From Pirellulales bacterium (GTDB taxonomy: Bacteria; Planctomycetota; Planctomycetia; Pirellulales; JACPPG01), in contig DASZWQ010000037.1 of the NCBI GenBank assembly GCA_035546535.1, forward strand, positions 1-64,000: a stretch of 64,000 nt of DNA, written 5' to 3'. The notes under the pieces were generated by a model. It worked only from the letters and a program-made list of their open reading frames with translations. It ran no database searches and was not told where the DNA came from. The first letter of the stretch is position 1. Each line of letters begins with the position of its first letter. The translations under genes and the position numbers were made by a program. This document shows, one piece after another, positions 18,279 through 27,333 of the stretch.

Positions 18279-18596
18279 GTGGTTCATGCCGCCTCCCTCT
18301 CAGCCGGGGCCACAGCCGTGAGCAACTCTGCGACCGCACAATCGGTACTTGATCGGGAATTCCTCGAGCTGCGCGCTCGTATTCTTGAGCTGGGGGCCGC
18401 GCTCGATCGCTTGGATCGGGCCGGTGGCCCGCCGGCCAACGATCCGCGGATGGCCGCCATCGGGCAGGCCCTCGACGTGCTGCGAGCAAAACATGCCCAC
18501 GGTGCCGAAGCCGATCGGGCCGAGCAGGTGCAACTGATCTTTTCCATTCCTTACGACGAAGCGTGGCGCACGACGCTCGGCGTCCGCCCTCGTTAG
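18279..18596 (+). CDS. Small helical hypothetical protein next to eboB
   Basis: 105 residues if the GTG at 18279 is used; a second GTG at 18318 would give 92. The sequence from SVLDREFLELRARILELGAALDRL onward looks like a helical hairpin. It ends 11 bp before eboB, so the two are probably cotranscribed. It is much shorter than EboA proteins and shows no clear likeness to them, so I do not give it that name. Confidence 0.5.
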   Translation: MVHAASLSAGATAVSNSATAQSVLDREFLELRARILELGAALDRLDRAGGPPANDPRMAAIGQALDVLRAKHAHGAEADRAEQVQLIFSIPYDEAWRTTLGVRPR

Positions 18597-18607
18597 GTAG
18601 CAAGCGC

Positions 18608-19441
18608 ATGTACTACATCGACCCGCACATTCACATGGTCTCGCGCGTCACCGACGATTACGAGACGCTGGCCAAGATGGGTTGCGTCGCGGTGAGCGAG
18701 CCTGCCTTCTGGGCCGGCTTCGATCGCGGCAGCGTCGACGGCTTCCGGGACTATTTCCGCCAACTGACGGAGTTCGAGCCGAAGCGCGCCGGCTGGTATC
18801 GGGTGCAGCACTTCACCTGGCTGTGCATCAACGCCAAAGAGGCCGAGAACGTCAGCCTGTCGCGCGAAGTCATTGCCATGATTCCGGAATTTCTCGATCG
18901 ACCCGGCGTGCTGGGCATCGGCGAGATCGGGCTGAACAAGAACACGCGCAACGAATCGATCATCTTCCTCGAGCACCTGGACCTGGCCGCTAAGACCAAC
19001 GAACAAATTCTCATCCACACGCCCCACCTGGAAGACAAGTTCAAGGGGACGCGGATGATCCTGGATATGCTCTGCGACGATCGGCGCCTGGATCACGGCC
19101 GGGTGCTGGTCGATCACGTCGAAGAACACACCATCCGCCACGTACTCGACGCGGGGTTCTGGGCCGGCATGACGCTCTATCCGGTGAGCAAGTGCAACCC
19201 GCAACGGGCCGTCGACATGGTCGAAATGTACGGGCCCGAGCGGCTGCTTGTGAATTCGGCCGGTGATTGGGGGCCCTCGAAACCGACGGCCGTGCCCGAC
19301 TTCATCATGGCCATGCGTTTGCGCGGGCATCCCGAGTCGTTGATCCGCCGGATCGTGTACGACAATCCGCTGGAATTCTTCAGCCAGAGCCGCGGCTTTC
19401 AATTCACACCGCCCGAATTGCCGGAAGCGGCGGAGCTGTAG
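18608..19441 (+). CDS. eboB: TatD family metal-dependent hydrolase EboB
   Basis: 277-residue TatD-like amidohydrolase barrel. Metal-site motifs are visible in order: YIDPHIHM (HxH at residues 6-8), GIGEIGL, ILIHTPHLEDK, VDHVEEHT and NSAGDWG. The opening YIDPHIHMVSRVTDDYETLAKMG is close to what I recall of cyanobacterial EboB. EboB is one of the ebo (eustigmatophyte/bacterial operon) proteins needed for export or processing of certain metabolites, but its reaction is unknown. The ATG at 18608 is required by the conserved N-terminus. EboF-like lies just downstream in convergent orientation; eboC is 14 kb away. Confidence 0.85.
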   Translation: MYYIDPHIHMVSRVTDDYETLAKMGCVAVSEPAFWAGFDRGSVDGFRDYFRQLTEFEPKRAGWYRVQHFTWLCINAKEAENVSLSREVIAMIPEFLDRPGVLGIGEIGLNKNTRNESIIFLEHLDLAAKTNEQILIHTPHLEDKFKGTRMILDMLCDDRRLDHGRVLVDHVEEHTIRHVLDAGFWAGMTLYPVSKCNPQRAVDMVEMYGPERLLVNSAGDWGPSKPTAVPDFIMAMRLRGHPESLIRRIVYDNPLEFFSQSRGFQFTPPELPEAAEL

Positions 19442-19455
19442 CGTCAGGACTTACC

Positions 19456-19476
19456 AGCCCGAAGCGCCAGCGAGGG
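19456..19476 (+). repeat. Single copy of the 21-bp planctomycete repeat
   Basis: Exact match to the consensus arm seen at 17757-17777, in the orientation of the 17707 arm. It starts 15 bases after the eboB stop and is followed by a run of six T at 19477-19482. It lies between convergent genes. Confidence 0.8.
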
Positions 19477-19529
19477 TTTTTTGTGAGGAAGTGCCGTGGC
19501 ATAGCGCTCGCTCGACTGCCCACGTTTGC

Positions 19530-20855
19530 TCACATCCCGTACTGCCGTAGCACCAGGTCGCACACGTCGGTGTCGGCCAGGGCGTTGCCGACCAGCACGC
19601 CGCGCTCGGACGAAACGATGACGCCGCGTTGGAAAGGCTCGCGGGCCGGCGCACCGTGAGAGCCGCGCACCAGGTTGGCATTCAGCGGAATGCCCTTCGT
19701 CGCCGGATCGAAGAATAGCTCTACCGGGTCGTAACCGGGCTTGCGATGAATGTCCACGGTGCGGGCGAAGCCCGGCGCCCGCGCGTCGTCGAGCCAGTAG
19801 TAATACGCCTGCCAACTGTTGGGCGTCGAGACGAGCACCACGTCGCCCGATCGCTCGTGCCGCAGGCCATAGGAATTTTGGTCCGACGCGAGCAACACCT
19901 CGGCGAATCCTTCGCGGTCGCGAAACAACTCCGCCACGCGCTCGATCGTCGCCGGATCGCGATCGCGCACAAAAACGTGCGAGAACTGATGATCGACAAG
20001 TGCCCAGGCCGCGCTCTGGGCGAGGTCAATGTGCTCGCCATCGTTGCGCGCGTTGATTTTCAAGAGCCCGGCTTCGCGCAAAACCCGATTCGGATACGTC
20101 ACGTGATCGACCGGCACGATCGCGTATTCGCTGGCCACGAGCCACAAAGGTTCGCGTTCGCCATAGATCTGCCTGAACGCGCTGAGCAATTTTCCCAGCA
20201 CTTCGTCGAGCGCTGCAAGTGCAGCCTTGGCCTCGGGGCTGTCGGGCCCGTTCTTCTGCGCCGCGTAATCGAGGTGCGGCAGATAGACGTAAAAGAAATC
20301 GGGCTTCCAGGTGCGCGCCGCGTGAATGGCTGAATCGATGATCCACGCGCTCGATTTGATGTTGGCAATCGGTCCCCAAAAGTGTTGCAGTGGGAAATGG
20401 CCCAGTGCGTCGCGTAGTTCGCCGTACAGTTCGGTCGGCTTTGTGTAGCACCACAGGGATTCGGTGCCGTCAGGATTGTGAATCGGGGCCGGCGTGCAGA
20501 TGTAGTCGGCGCCACAACCCTTACTATGCAGCGGAAACCACACCGCCGACGAGATGCCCAGGTCGCGCTCGTGCAGCAGGTCCCAAATCTGCGGCCGCTG
20601 GATGCAATCGTTCCAGGCGGTCCACATTTCGATTTCTTGCTTATCGCGCCAGTAAAAACCATTGGCCACCACGCCATGCTCGGCCGGCAGCGCGCCGGTG
20701 GTCATGGCAGACTGCACGGGGCATGTCACGCAGGGAAAACTGGGGACCAGCGCGGTTTGCTCGCCGGTTGCGGCGAGCCGGGCCAGGTTCGGCATCGCGG
20801 CAATATCTTGCGCGCGCAATCCGGGAATCGATAAGAGCACAACTCGCTCAGACAT
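19530..20855 (-). CDS. EboF-like alkaline phosphatase superfamily / nucleotide pyrophosphatase
   Basis: 441 residues. Type I phosphodiesterase fold: LLSIPGLR at the N-terminus where the first metal Asp usually lies, the probable nucleophile Thr in [22 protein letters not shown], then [16 protein letters not shown] and a C-terminal [17 protein letters not shown] metal-ligand region. The first Asp of the usual D-G-x motif appears as Pro (SIPGL). GNPFYWRD-type spacing and [14 protein letters not shown] resemble EboF proteins as I remember them. It is convergent with eboB (88 bp apart). Cytoplasmic, since no signal peptide is visible. Identity as EboF is likely but rests on memory of the family. 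Confidence 0.75.
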   Translation of the reverse strand: MSERVVLLSIPGLRAQDIAAMPNLARLAATGEQTALVPSFPCVTCPVQSAMTTGALPAEHGVVANGFYWRDKQEIEMWTAWNDCIQRPQIWDLLHERDLGISSAVWFPLHSKGCGADYICTPAPIHNPDGTESLWCYTKPTELYGELRDALGHFPLQHFWGPIANIKSSAWIIDSAIHAARTWKPDFFYVYLPHLDYAAQKNGPDSPEAKAALAALDEVLGKLLSAFRQIYGEREPLWLVASEYAIVPVDHVTYPNRVLREAGLLKINARNDGEHIDLAQSAAWALVDHQFSHVFVRDRDPATIERVAELFRDREGFAEVLLASDQNSYGLRHERSGDVVLVSTPNSWQAYYYWLDDARAPGFARTVDIHRKPGYDPVELFFDPATKGIPLNANLVRGSHGAPAREPFQRGVIVSSERGVLVGNALADTDVCDLVLRQYGM

Positions 20856-20974
20856 GTTTTGCTATCCCGCGGTATTTGAAAACCGACGGTACGGTGAGTT
20901 AGAGAATCGGATCGGAACAATCGTCCCGCGATTGTAACGTAGAACCCGACCGCTGTCGCGCGGACGTGCATTCT

Positions 20975-21036
20975 GTAGCCGGGGTCTGTGACCCGGAGAA
21001 GCGCGCAAATCTAACGGCCTCGCAGAGGCCGGCTAC
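20975..21036. repeat. Orphan REP-like inverted pair (BIME-like)
   Basis: Left element: GTAG at 20975-20978 plus a stem identical to the RAYT-flanking REP except that one C is lost from the right arm. Right element: CGGCCTC / GAGGCCG stem with loop GCA, closed by CTAC at 21033-21036. The two face each other across about 18 bases, forming a BIME-type unit between the EboF-like and GNAT genes and 19 kb from the RAYT gene. Confidence 0.75.
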
Positions 21037-21041
21037 AGGCA

Positions 21042-21887
21042 TTACCCCAAGCCGAAACTCACCTGGCCGAACAAGCATTCCGGATCCCCCTGCGCTCCAG
21101 TACCGCCACGGCGCATATGCCGCAGCCGACGGATGCGGTGCAATCCCCGACGTTCCAAAAGTTCCACGGCCCACTGGTTCGACCGCGGCACGAGGACGTG
21201 CGCCGACGGCTCGCCATCTAATCTCACGGCCGCATCCAGAAGCTGCTCGGCCGTCTCGATGTCGTCGGCAACCCACGGCCCGAGCACGACGCGCGCGAAG
21301 GCGTAACCAGTGATCCGGCCCTGGGCGTCGCGAGCGACCAGCGCGCGGTCGGGCGTCTCGGCAAGCAGGATCTGCAATACCGTGCCTCGATCGGCGCCGA
21401 AGCGAATCCGGTCGAACGCCGACACTTCGGCAAGCATATCCGGCGTCATTAGCTCAACGCTTCCGCCGGCAAAACCACTGGCGCCTGTGACGTCCCCTTC
21501 ATATTCATAGGCTTGCGAATCATCGACGAAGCCCAATTGCTCGTACAGCGCGGCGCCGGCCTCGGTGGCGTCGAGCAATACGACGGGACAGCCATGCTCG
21601 TCCAAACGCGCCAACACGTACTCCATCATCTTTCGAGCGATGCCACGACGGTGGTACGCCGGATCGACTCCCATCAGGGCCACGTAGGCGAAACGGCCAA
21701 AGTCGACGGCCCCAACAGTCGCCACGACTCGGTCGTCGAGTATTGCCACGCACTGATTGCCCGGCTGCGCGGCGCCGTTGAGCCGCAGCATCGGAATGAA
21801 GCTGTGCGTCCGATCGAATGCGGACTGCAGAATGCGATCGACCACGGGCAGATCGGCTTCGACAAGCGGACGGATCGTGATCGACAT
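21042..21887 (-). CDS. Double-domain GNAT acetyltransferase
   Basis: 281 residues. The N-terminal GNAT domain is complete, with the acetyl-CoA loop YHRRGIARKMME (about residues 78-89) and the following LYEQLGFVDDSQAYEYEG strand pair. The second domain (about 135-265) looks like a diverged GNAT, with ALVARDAQGRITGYAFARVVLGPWVADD. Such two-domain proteins often acetylate small amines or sugars; the substrate is unknown. The ATG at 21887 precedes the conserved ITIRPLVEADLP strand. It is divergent from the giant secreted protein at 22065. Confidence 0.8.
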   Translation of the reverse strand: MSITIRPLVEADLPVVDRILQSAFDRTHSFIPMLRLNGAAQPGNQCVAILDDRVVATVGAVDFGRFAYVALMGVDPAYHRRGIARKMMEYVLARLDEHGCPVVLLDATEAGAALYEQLGFVDDSQAYEYEGDVTGASGFAGGSVELMTPDMLAEVSAFDRIRFGADRGTVLQILLAETPDRALVARDAQGRITGYAFARVVLGPWVADDIETAEQLLDAAVRLDGEPSAHVLVPRSNQWAVELLERRGLHRIRRLRHMRRGGTGAQGDPECLFGQVSFGLG

Positions 21888-22064
21888 CGGCTCGGGGCTT
21901 CACTCGTGGTCAGAGAAATCGAACGGCATTTGCCCTGATCGTGAGCAAGACAGCGGCGCCCTGCAAGTGGTTCGCAACCGCCCCCTTTGGCGGTCCGGGG
22001 ATTGGCGGACTACAATTGTGCCAGAGCGTCTAACCGGCCCAGTTCCCCGCCGCCAGCCAACCTC

Positions 22065-25000
22065 ATGCCGCCACGTTTTGCACGGTGTTTTCGGCGAGCC
22101 GTATGGGCGGCCTGCTGCGGCATGGCCGCGTGGGCCGTGCCTACGGCGCTCTACGCCGACGGTAACCGGCTCACGTATCTCGACGCGCAAGATCCCTATT
22201 ATGCCTCGCGCGATTTGCCGGTGCTGGCGACTCCGCAATGGATCGGCGAGCCGGGGGTCGAGGCCGTCGTCGTCCTGGCCATCGACGATATGCGCGGCCA
22301 CGACAAATGGGAAGCCTATCTGCGGCCCATTATCGAACGGCTGAAAAAAATCGACGGCCGCGCACCGGTCAGCATCATGACCAACGACGTGCGCCCCGAC
22401 GAACCGCACCTGCAGCAATGGCTGGCCGAAGGCCTGAGCCTGGAAACCCACACCAAGACGCACCCGTGCCCACTCTTGGCAAAGGGGGACCTGGCGGCGT
22501 CGAAAAAAACATTCGACGACTGTGTCGACCAAATGGCCGCTATCCCGCGCAGCAAGCCCGTGGCCTTCCGGATGCCGTGCTGCGATTCACTGAACACAGT
22601 CAGCCCGCGGTTTTTTAGCGAGATCTTCAACAGCACGACGCCGGCCGGAAACTACCTGGCGATCGACTCCTCGGTCTTTCAGTTGTTCACGGCCAACGAT
22701 CCGCGGTTGCCGCGCGACCGCGTGTTGGACGGCGGAGGTCGAGAGCGGTTTCGCCGCTATTTGCCGGCGGATCGGGCGTTCGTCAATCGCATCGACGATT
22801 ATCCCTATCCGTACGTGATCGGCCGCTTGTGTTGGGAATTCCCCTGCATCGTGCCGAGTGATTGGGAAAGTTTTCATCTGCAAGGCGCAAACAGTCCACG
22901 CCTGGTGGCGGATTTGCAAGCCGCCCTCGATTGCGCGGTCGCCAAGCAAGGCACGTTTACGCTCGTCTTTCATCCGCACGACTGGATCAAAAGCGAACAG
23001 ATCATCGAGTTGATCGACCATGCCGTATCGAAGCACGGCGGCAAGGTGAAGTTTTTGAATTTCCGCGAGGCGCTTGAGCGGCTCGAGAAAAACCTGCTAG
23101 GAGGTCAGTCGCTGCGGGCCGCCCCTCAAGGGGGCGACAACGGCGTCCGGCTCTTGGATCTCGATCAGGATCATTATCTGGACGTTGTCGTCGGCAACGA
23201 CAACTTGAAACAGACGCGGGTTTGGTCACCACAGTCGCAGCGCTGGATTGAAACCGAGTTTCCCTGCGAATTGATCGCGCGCGACAGCGCCGGCAACCAT
23301 CGCGACAGTTGCGCTCGCTTCGGCGTCGTCAGGCCTGACGGCGCGGCATCGGTGATCGTTGCTAACGACGCGCGCCGCGGCGCCTGGACCTTTCGCGACG
23401 GAGGGTGGAAACAGGACGACGCGCTCTTGGCCGGCTTATCGATCGTTCCTGCCGGCCGCCCGTCCGCTGACGCCTCGCCGGTCATGACCGGTGTCGGCGG
23501 TCGTGACCATGGCGTACGTCTGCGCGATCTGGACCGCGACGGGGTTTGCGAATTGATCGTTGGCAACGACAAGCAGCAAGCGATCTTCGGGTTCGACGCG
23601 AAGCAAAACGCCTGGCACCGATTGCCGTTTATACTGCCTGAGGGAACCGCGATCGTCGATGACCAGGGGCGCGACGCCGGCCTGCGGTTCGTCGATGTCG
23701 ATGAGGACGCCTACGACGACGTCGTTTTTTCCAACGACGATCGCTACAGCCTGGATCTGTTCCATTCGATCGGCACCGGCTGGTCGCGGCGCGTTCTGGT
23801 CGGCAAAGCCGGCGACAGCGCGGCCGCCATTCCGCGAATCGTTTCCGGCGGAACGAACAACGGAGCCTGGTTCGCTGCCGGACATATGTACGTCGTCAAC
23901 GAGCGTACGGACAAGATCAAGGAGCTTGTCGACCAGCGTTCGTTCGCCACGTGGCTGAAGGACATCGAGCCCGAGGCCAAATCGCCGGCGGCTTCGCTCC
24001 GCGCGTTGCGCGCGAGGCCCGGCTTTACCGTAGATCTGGTCGCCGCCGAACCACTACTGGTCGATCCGGTGGCGTTCGATTGGGGGCCGGACGGCCGGCT
24101 ATGGGTTGCCGAGATGCGCGACTATCCCACCGGCATGGATGCCGACGGCAAGCCCGGCGGCGTTATCAAATGCCTCGAAGACACCGACGAGGACGGCCAC
24201 TACGACCGCGCCACCGAATTCCTGACCGACGTTGCCTTTCCGAACGGCGTCAAGGTTTGGCGCAAAGGAATCATCGTCACCTGCGCGCCCGACATTTTGT
24301 ACGCCGAGGATACCGACGGCGACGGCCGCGCCGACGTGCGCGAAGTTTTGCTGCACGGCTTCGGTGAAGGGAACCAGCAGCATCGCGTGAATGGGCTGAC
24401 GTTCGGCCTCGACAATTGGCTGCACTGTGCCAATGGCGACAGCGGCGGGCAAATCGAATCGACGAAGACCGGCGACAAGGTGCCGCTGAGCTTCCGCGAT
24501 TTCCGTTTTCAGCCCGACGACGGTCGTATCGACTTATTGCTGGGTCAATCGCAGTTCACACGCGTGCGCGACGACGCCGGGAACTGGTTCGGCTGCTCGA
24601 ATAGCGAGCCCTTATACCAGTTCGTGCTCGAAGATCGTTACCTGCGCCGCAATCGGCAGGTGGCGGCGCCCAACGCGCGCATCGACGTTTCGGCGGCACC
24701 TGGCGCCGCGCCGGTTTTCCCGCTCAGCCGCACGCTGCCGCGATTCAACGACCTGAACGTCGTAAACCGCTTCACATCGGCTTGCGGCGCTACCGTCTAT
24801 CGCGACGACCTGTTCGGCGCCGGATTTATAGGCAACAGCTACGTTAGCGAGCCAGTTCACAACCTGGTACATCGCGAAGTGATGACCCGCGACGGAGTGC
24901 GCTACACCAGCCGGCGGGCGGACGACGAGCAACAGTCCGAGTTTCTGGCTTCGAGCGACAATTGGTTTCGCCCCACCATGCTGCGCACCGGGCCGGACGG

Positions 25001-27308
25001 GGCGCTGTGGGTGGCGGATATGTATCGCGCCGTGATCGAGCACCCCGAGTACATCCCCGTCGATTGGCAAAAGCGATTGAACCTGCGAGCCGGCGATGAC
25101 ATGGGACGCATCTATCGCGTCTACCCGGTCGATCGGCCGCCACGCAAATTCGCGCGGCTCGATCGGCTCGACATCGCCGGGCTGGTCGCGGCGCTTGTTA
25201 GTCCGAACGGTTGGCAGCGCGACATGGCGCAGCAGATGCTCGTCTGGCGCGATGACCGCGCGGCGGTCCCGCTCTTGAAGCAGCTGATCGTAAGCGAGCC
25301 CGTCAAGCCCGCAGAAAAGGACGCAGCATCGGGTCCTTCGACCAGCGTTCACGCTCTCGCGCGTGTGCACGCCCTATGTACGCTCGACGGGCTGCGGGCA
25401 ATCGACGAGGACGTTCTGTTGGCCGCGCTTGAAGACACGAACGCCACGGTGAGGCGTCATGCGATACGCCTTGCCGAACCGTGGTTCGCGCGCTCGCCGC
25501 TCGTGGCCAAATCCGTGCAACAACTGGCCGACGACACGAATGAAATGGTTCGCCTGCAACTCGCCTACAGCCTGGGCGAATGGGCCGATCCGCGCGCAGG
25601 CGAAACGCTGGGCGCCATGGCCGTGGCCGATCTGGACGACGTTTACATTTCGGCGGCGATCGTCAGCTCCATCGGCCGGCCGCAACTCGACGGCGTCGTG
25701 CAAGCAGTCCTCGCCAAGACGCAGGAAAAAGAACGGCCCGCCGAACTGCTGCAAAAACTATTGACGCTGGCCACGATGTTCGAAAATCATCGATCGCTCG
25801 TGTCACTCTTGGCGGCCGTGGCCGTGCCACAAGGCGCCGGGTATGCGGGCTGGCAAATCGATTCGTTGGCCGGCCTGCTCGACACGCTCGATCGCAAGAA
25901 CCTGTCGCTCGCCAAGTTTCGGAGCGATGCCGACGCGCACGTGCAGGCGGGTCTCGATCGGATTCGGCCGATGTTCGCTTGGGCGCGAGACACGGTCAAA
26001 AATGAGAAGGCCGCCGAGGCCGACCGGCTGGCGGCACTTGCGCTCCTGGCACGTGGCTTCGAGGATCAGCAGCAGGATATCGACCTCTTGGCGGGCCTGT
26101 TGACGCCGCGTTCAAGCGCGGAATTGCAGTCAGCGACCGTCGCCGCGCTTGCGCGGCTCGATGAGCCGCGCATTCCGACCGTGCTGTTGGCTGGGTGGAA
26201 AGGGTACGGCGCCGAGCTGCGCGGCCAGGTGCTCGATGCACTGCTGCGGCGCGAATCGTCGATCAACGCGTTGCTCGACAACGTCGATTCCGGCCAGATT
26301 CACGTGCAAGAGATCGACGCTTCGCGCCGGCAGCGCCTGCGCGAATATCGCGACAAAGACGTACACGCCCGCGTCGATAAATTGTTCGCCAGCGATACCG
26401 TCTCCAGTCGCCAGGCCATTATCGATCAATACCGGGCGGGCCTGGCAACGCCCGGCGATGCGACACGCGGAAAAGCGATCTTCAAGAAAACGTGTTCCGT
26501 GTGCCATCGTCTCGAAGACGTAGGCACGGCGGTCGGGCCAGACCTGGCCGCGCTTACCGATAAATCGAGCGCCGCCCTCTTGGTCGCGATCCTCGATCCG
26601 AATCGCGCCGTCGAAAGTAAATTCGTCAGCTACGCTGCCGTGACGACCGCGGGCCTGACGTACACGGGCATGCTTGCCGCGGAGACCGGCGCCAGCATCA
26701 CGCTTGTCGGTCAGGAGGGAAAGCAAACCACGATTTTGCGCTCCGACCTGGAAGAGCTGGCCGCGAGTGGCCGATCGCTCATGCCCGAGGGGATGGAAAA
26801 GGACATCCCGCCACGCGACTTCGCCGACTTAATCGCCTATCTTTCGGCTTTGCGTCCACCGCGCCGCGTGTTCGCGGGCAATGAACCGAAAGTCGTCGAG
26901 CCCGAAGGCTTTCGCGGCGAGTTCTGGCTGCTGGCGAGCGACTGTGAAATCTACGGCGACACGCTCGCCTACGAACCGGTCTACCGTAACCTCGGCATGT
27001 GGGGAAGCACGACCGATCACGCTGTATGGACTTTTGATGTCAAGAAAGCCGCCAAGTACGTCGTGCGCATTGATTATGCATGCGACGAAGCCGTGGCCGG
27101 CAATCCCTATCAATTGACCATCGGCGACACCGTGTTCGCGGGCAAGGTACCCAGCACCGGTAACTGGGACACGTATCGTCAGTTGAGCTTGGGACGCCTC
27201 TCGCTCAAGCCCGGCCGGTATCAGGTCGTGCTACGTCCCGACGGCGCAATCGCCGGCGCCTTGATGGATCTCAAGAGCGTGCGCATTACGCCCGTTGGAC
27301 CTGACTGA
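22065..27308 (+). CDS. Giant secreted protein: polysaccharide deacetylase + PVC-type dehydrogenase + HEAT + cytochrome c + CBM
   Basis: 1,747 residues from ATG 22065, with a signal peptide of about 31 residues. In order: a NodB-type deacetylase domain with AIDDM (D74, D75), HTKTHP (H129, H133) and RMPCCD (R169); FG-GAP-like repeats rich in Asp (VRLLDLDQDHYLDVVVGND and DVDEDAYDDVVFSND); a PVC-type membrane-bound dehydrogenase propeller (from about residue 645, PGFTVDLVAAEP); HEAT repeats (about 1060-1420); a single-haem cytochrome c with CSVCH at 1477-1481 and GPDLAAL; and a C-terminal carbohydrate-binding-like sandwich (about 1607-1747). The dehydrogenase-HEAT-haem part is a known planctomycete/Verrucomicrobia build. 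The N-terminal deacetylase is unusual. It acts outside the cytoplasm, presumably on glycans. The partner gene follows after 25 bp. Confidence 0.85.
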   Translation: MPPRFARCFRRAVWAACCGMAAWAVPTALYADGNRLTYLDAQDPYYASRDLPVLATPQWIGEPGVEAVVVLAIDDMRGHDKWEAYLRPIIERLKKIDGRAPVSIMTNDVRPDEPHLQQWLAEGLSLETHTKTHPCPLLAKGDLAASKKTFDDCVDQMAAIPRSKPVAFRMPCCDSLNTVSPRFFSEIFNSTTPAGNYLAIDSSVFQLFTANDPRLPRDRVLDGGGRERFRRYLPADRAFVNRIDDYPYPYVIGRLCWEFPCIVPSDWESFHLQGANSPRLVADLQAALDCAVAKQGTFTLVFHPHDWIKSEQIIELIDHAVSKHGGKVKFLNFREALERLEKNLLGGQSLRAAPQGGDNGVRLLDLDQDHYLDVVVGNDNLKQTRVWSPQSQRWIETEFPCELIARDSAGNHRDSCARFGVVRPDGAASVIVANDARRGAWTFRDGGWKQDDALLAGLSIVPAGRPSADASPVMTGVGGRDHGVRLRDLDRDGVCELIVGNDKQQAIFGFDAKQNAWHRLPFILPEGTAIVDDQGRDAGLRFVDVDEDAYDDVVFSNDDRYSLDLFHSIGTGWSRRVLVGKAGDSAAAIPRIVSGGTNNGAWFAAGHMYVVNERTDKIKELVDQRSFATWLKDIEPEAKSPAASLRALRARPGFTVDLVAAEPLLVDPVAFDWGPDGRLWVAEMRDYPTGMDADGKPGGVIKCLEDTDEDGHYDRATEFLTDVAFPNGVKVWRKGIIVTCAPDILYAEDTDGDGRADVREVLLHGFGEGNQQHRVNGLTFGLDNWLHCANGDSGGQIESTKTGDKVPLSFRDFRFQPDDGRIDLLLGQSQFTRVRDDAGNWFGCSNSEPLYQFVLEDRYLRRNRQVAAPNARIDVSAAPGAAPVFPLSRTLPRFNDLNVVNRFTSACGATVYRDDLFGAGFIGNSYVSEPVHNLVHREVMTRDGVRYTSRRADDEQQSEFLASSDNWFRPTMLRTGPDGALWVADMYRAVIEHPEYIPVDWQKRLNLRAGDDMGRIYRVYPVDRPPRKFARLDRLDIAGLVAALVSPNGWQRDMAQQMLVWRDDRAAVPLLKQLIVSEPVKPAEKDAASGPSTSVHALARVHALCTLDGLRAIDEDVLLAALEDTNATVRRHAIRLAEPWFARSPLVAKSVQQLADDTNEMVRLQLAYSLGEWADPRAGETLGAMAVADLDDVYISAAIVSSIGRPQLDGVVQAVLAKTQEKERPAELLQKLLTLATMFENHRSLVSLLAAVAVPQGAGYAGWQIDSLAGLLDTLDRKNLSLAKFRSDADAHVQAGLDRIRPMFAWARDTVKNEKAAEADRLAALALLARGFEDQQQDIDLLAGLLTPRSSAELQSATVAALARLDEPRIPTVLLAGWKGYGAELRGQVLDALLRRESSINALLDNVDSGQIHVQEIDASRRQRLREYRDKDVHARVDKLFASDTVSSRQAIIDQYRAGLATPGDATRGKAIFKKTCSVCHRLEDVGTAVGPDLAALTDKSSAALLVAILDPNRAVESKFVSYAAVTTAGLTYTGMLAAETGASITLVGQEGKQTTILRSDLEELAASGRSLMPEGMEKDIPPRDFADLIAYLSALRPPRRVFAGNEPKVVEPEGFRGEFWLLASDCEIYGDTLAYEPVYRNLGMWGSTTDHAVWTFDVKKAAKYVVRIDYACDEAVAGNPYQLTIGDTVFAGKVPSTGNWDTYRQLSLGRLSLKPGRYQVVLRPDGAIAGALMDLKSVRITPVGPD

Positions 27309-27333
27309 ATCGCAGCAGCACGGGCGGCAATTC

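Noticed and set aside
18279-18596. Calling the small gene before eboB eboA
   Set aside because: Position is suggestive, but at 105 residues it is less than half the usual EboA length and no shared motif is visible.
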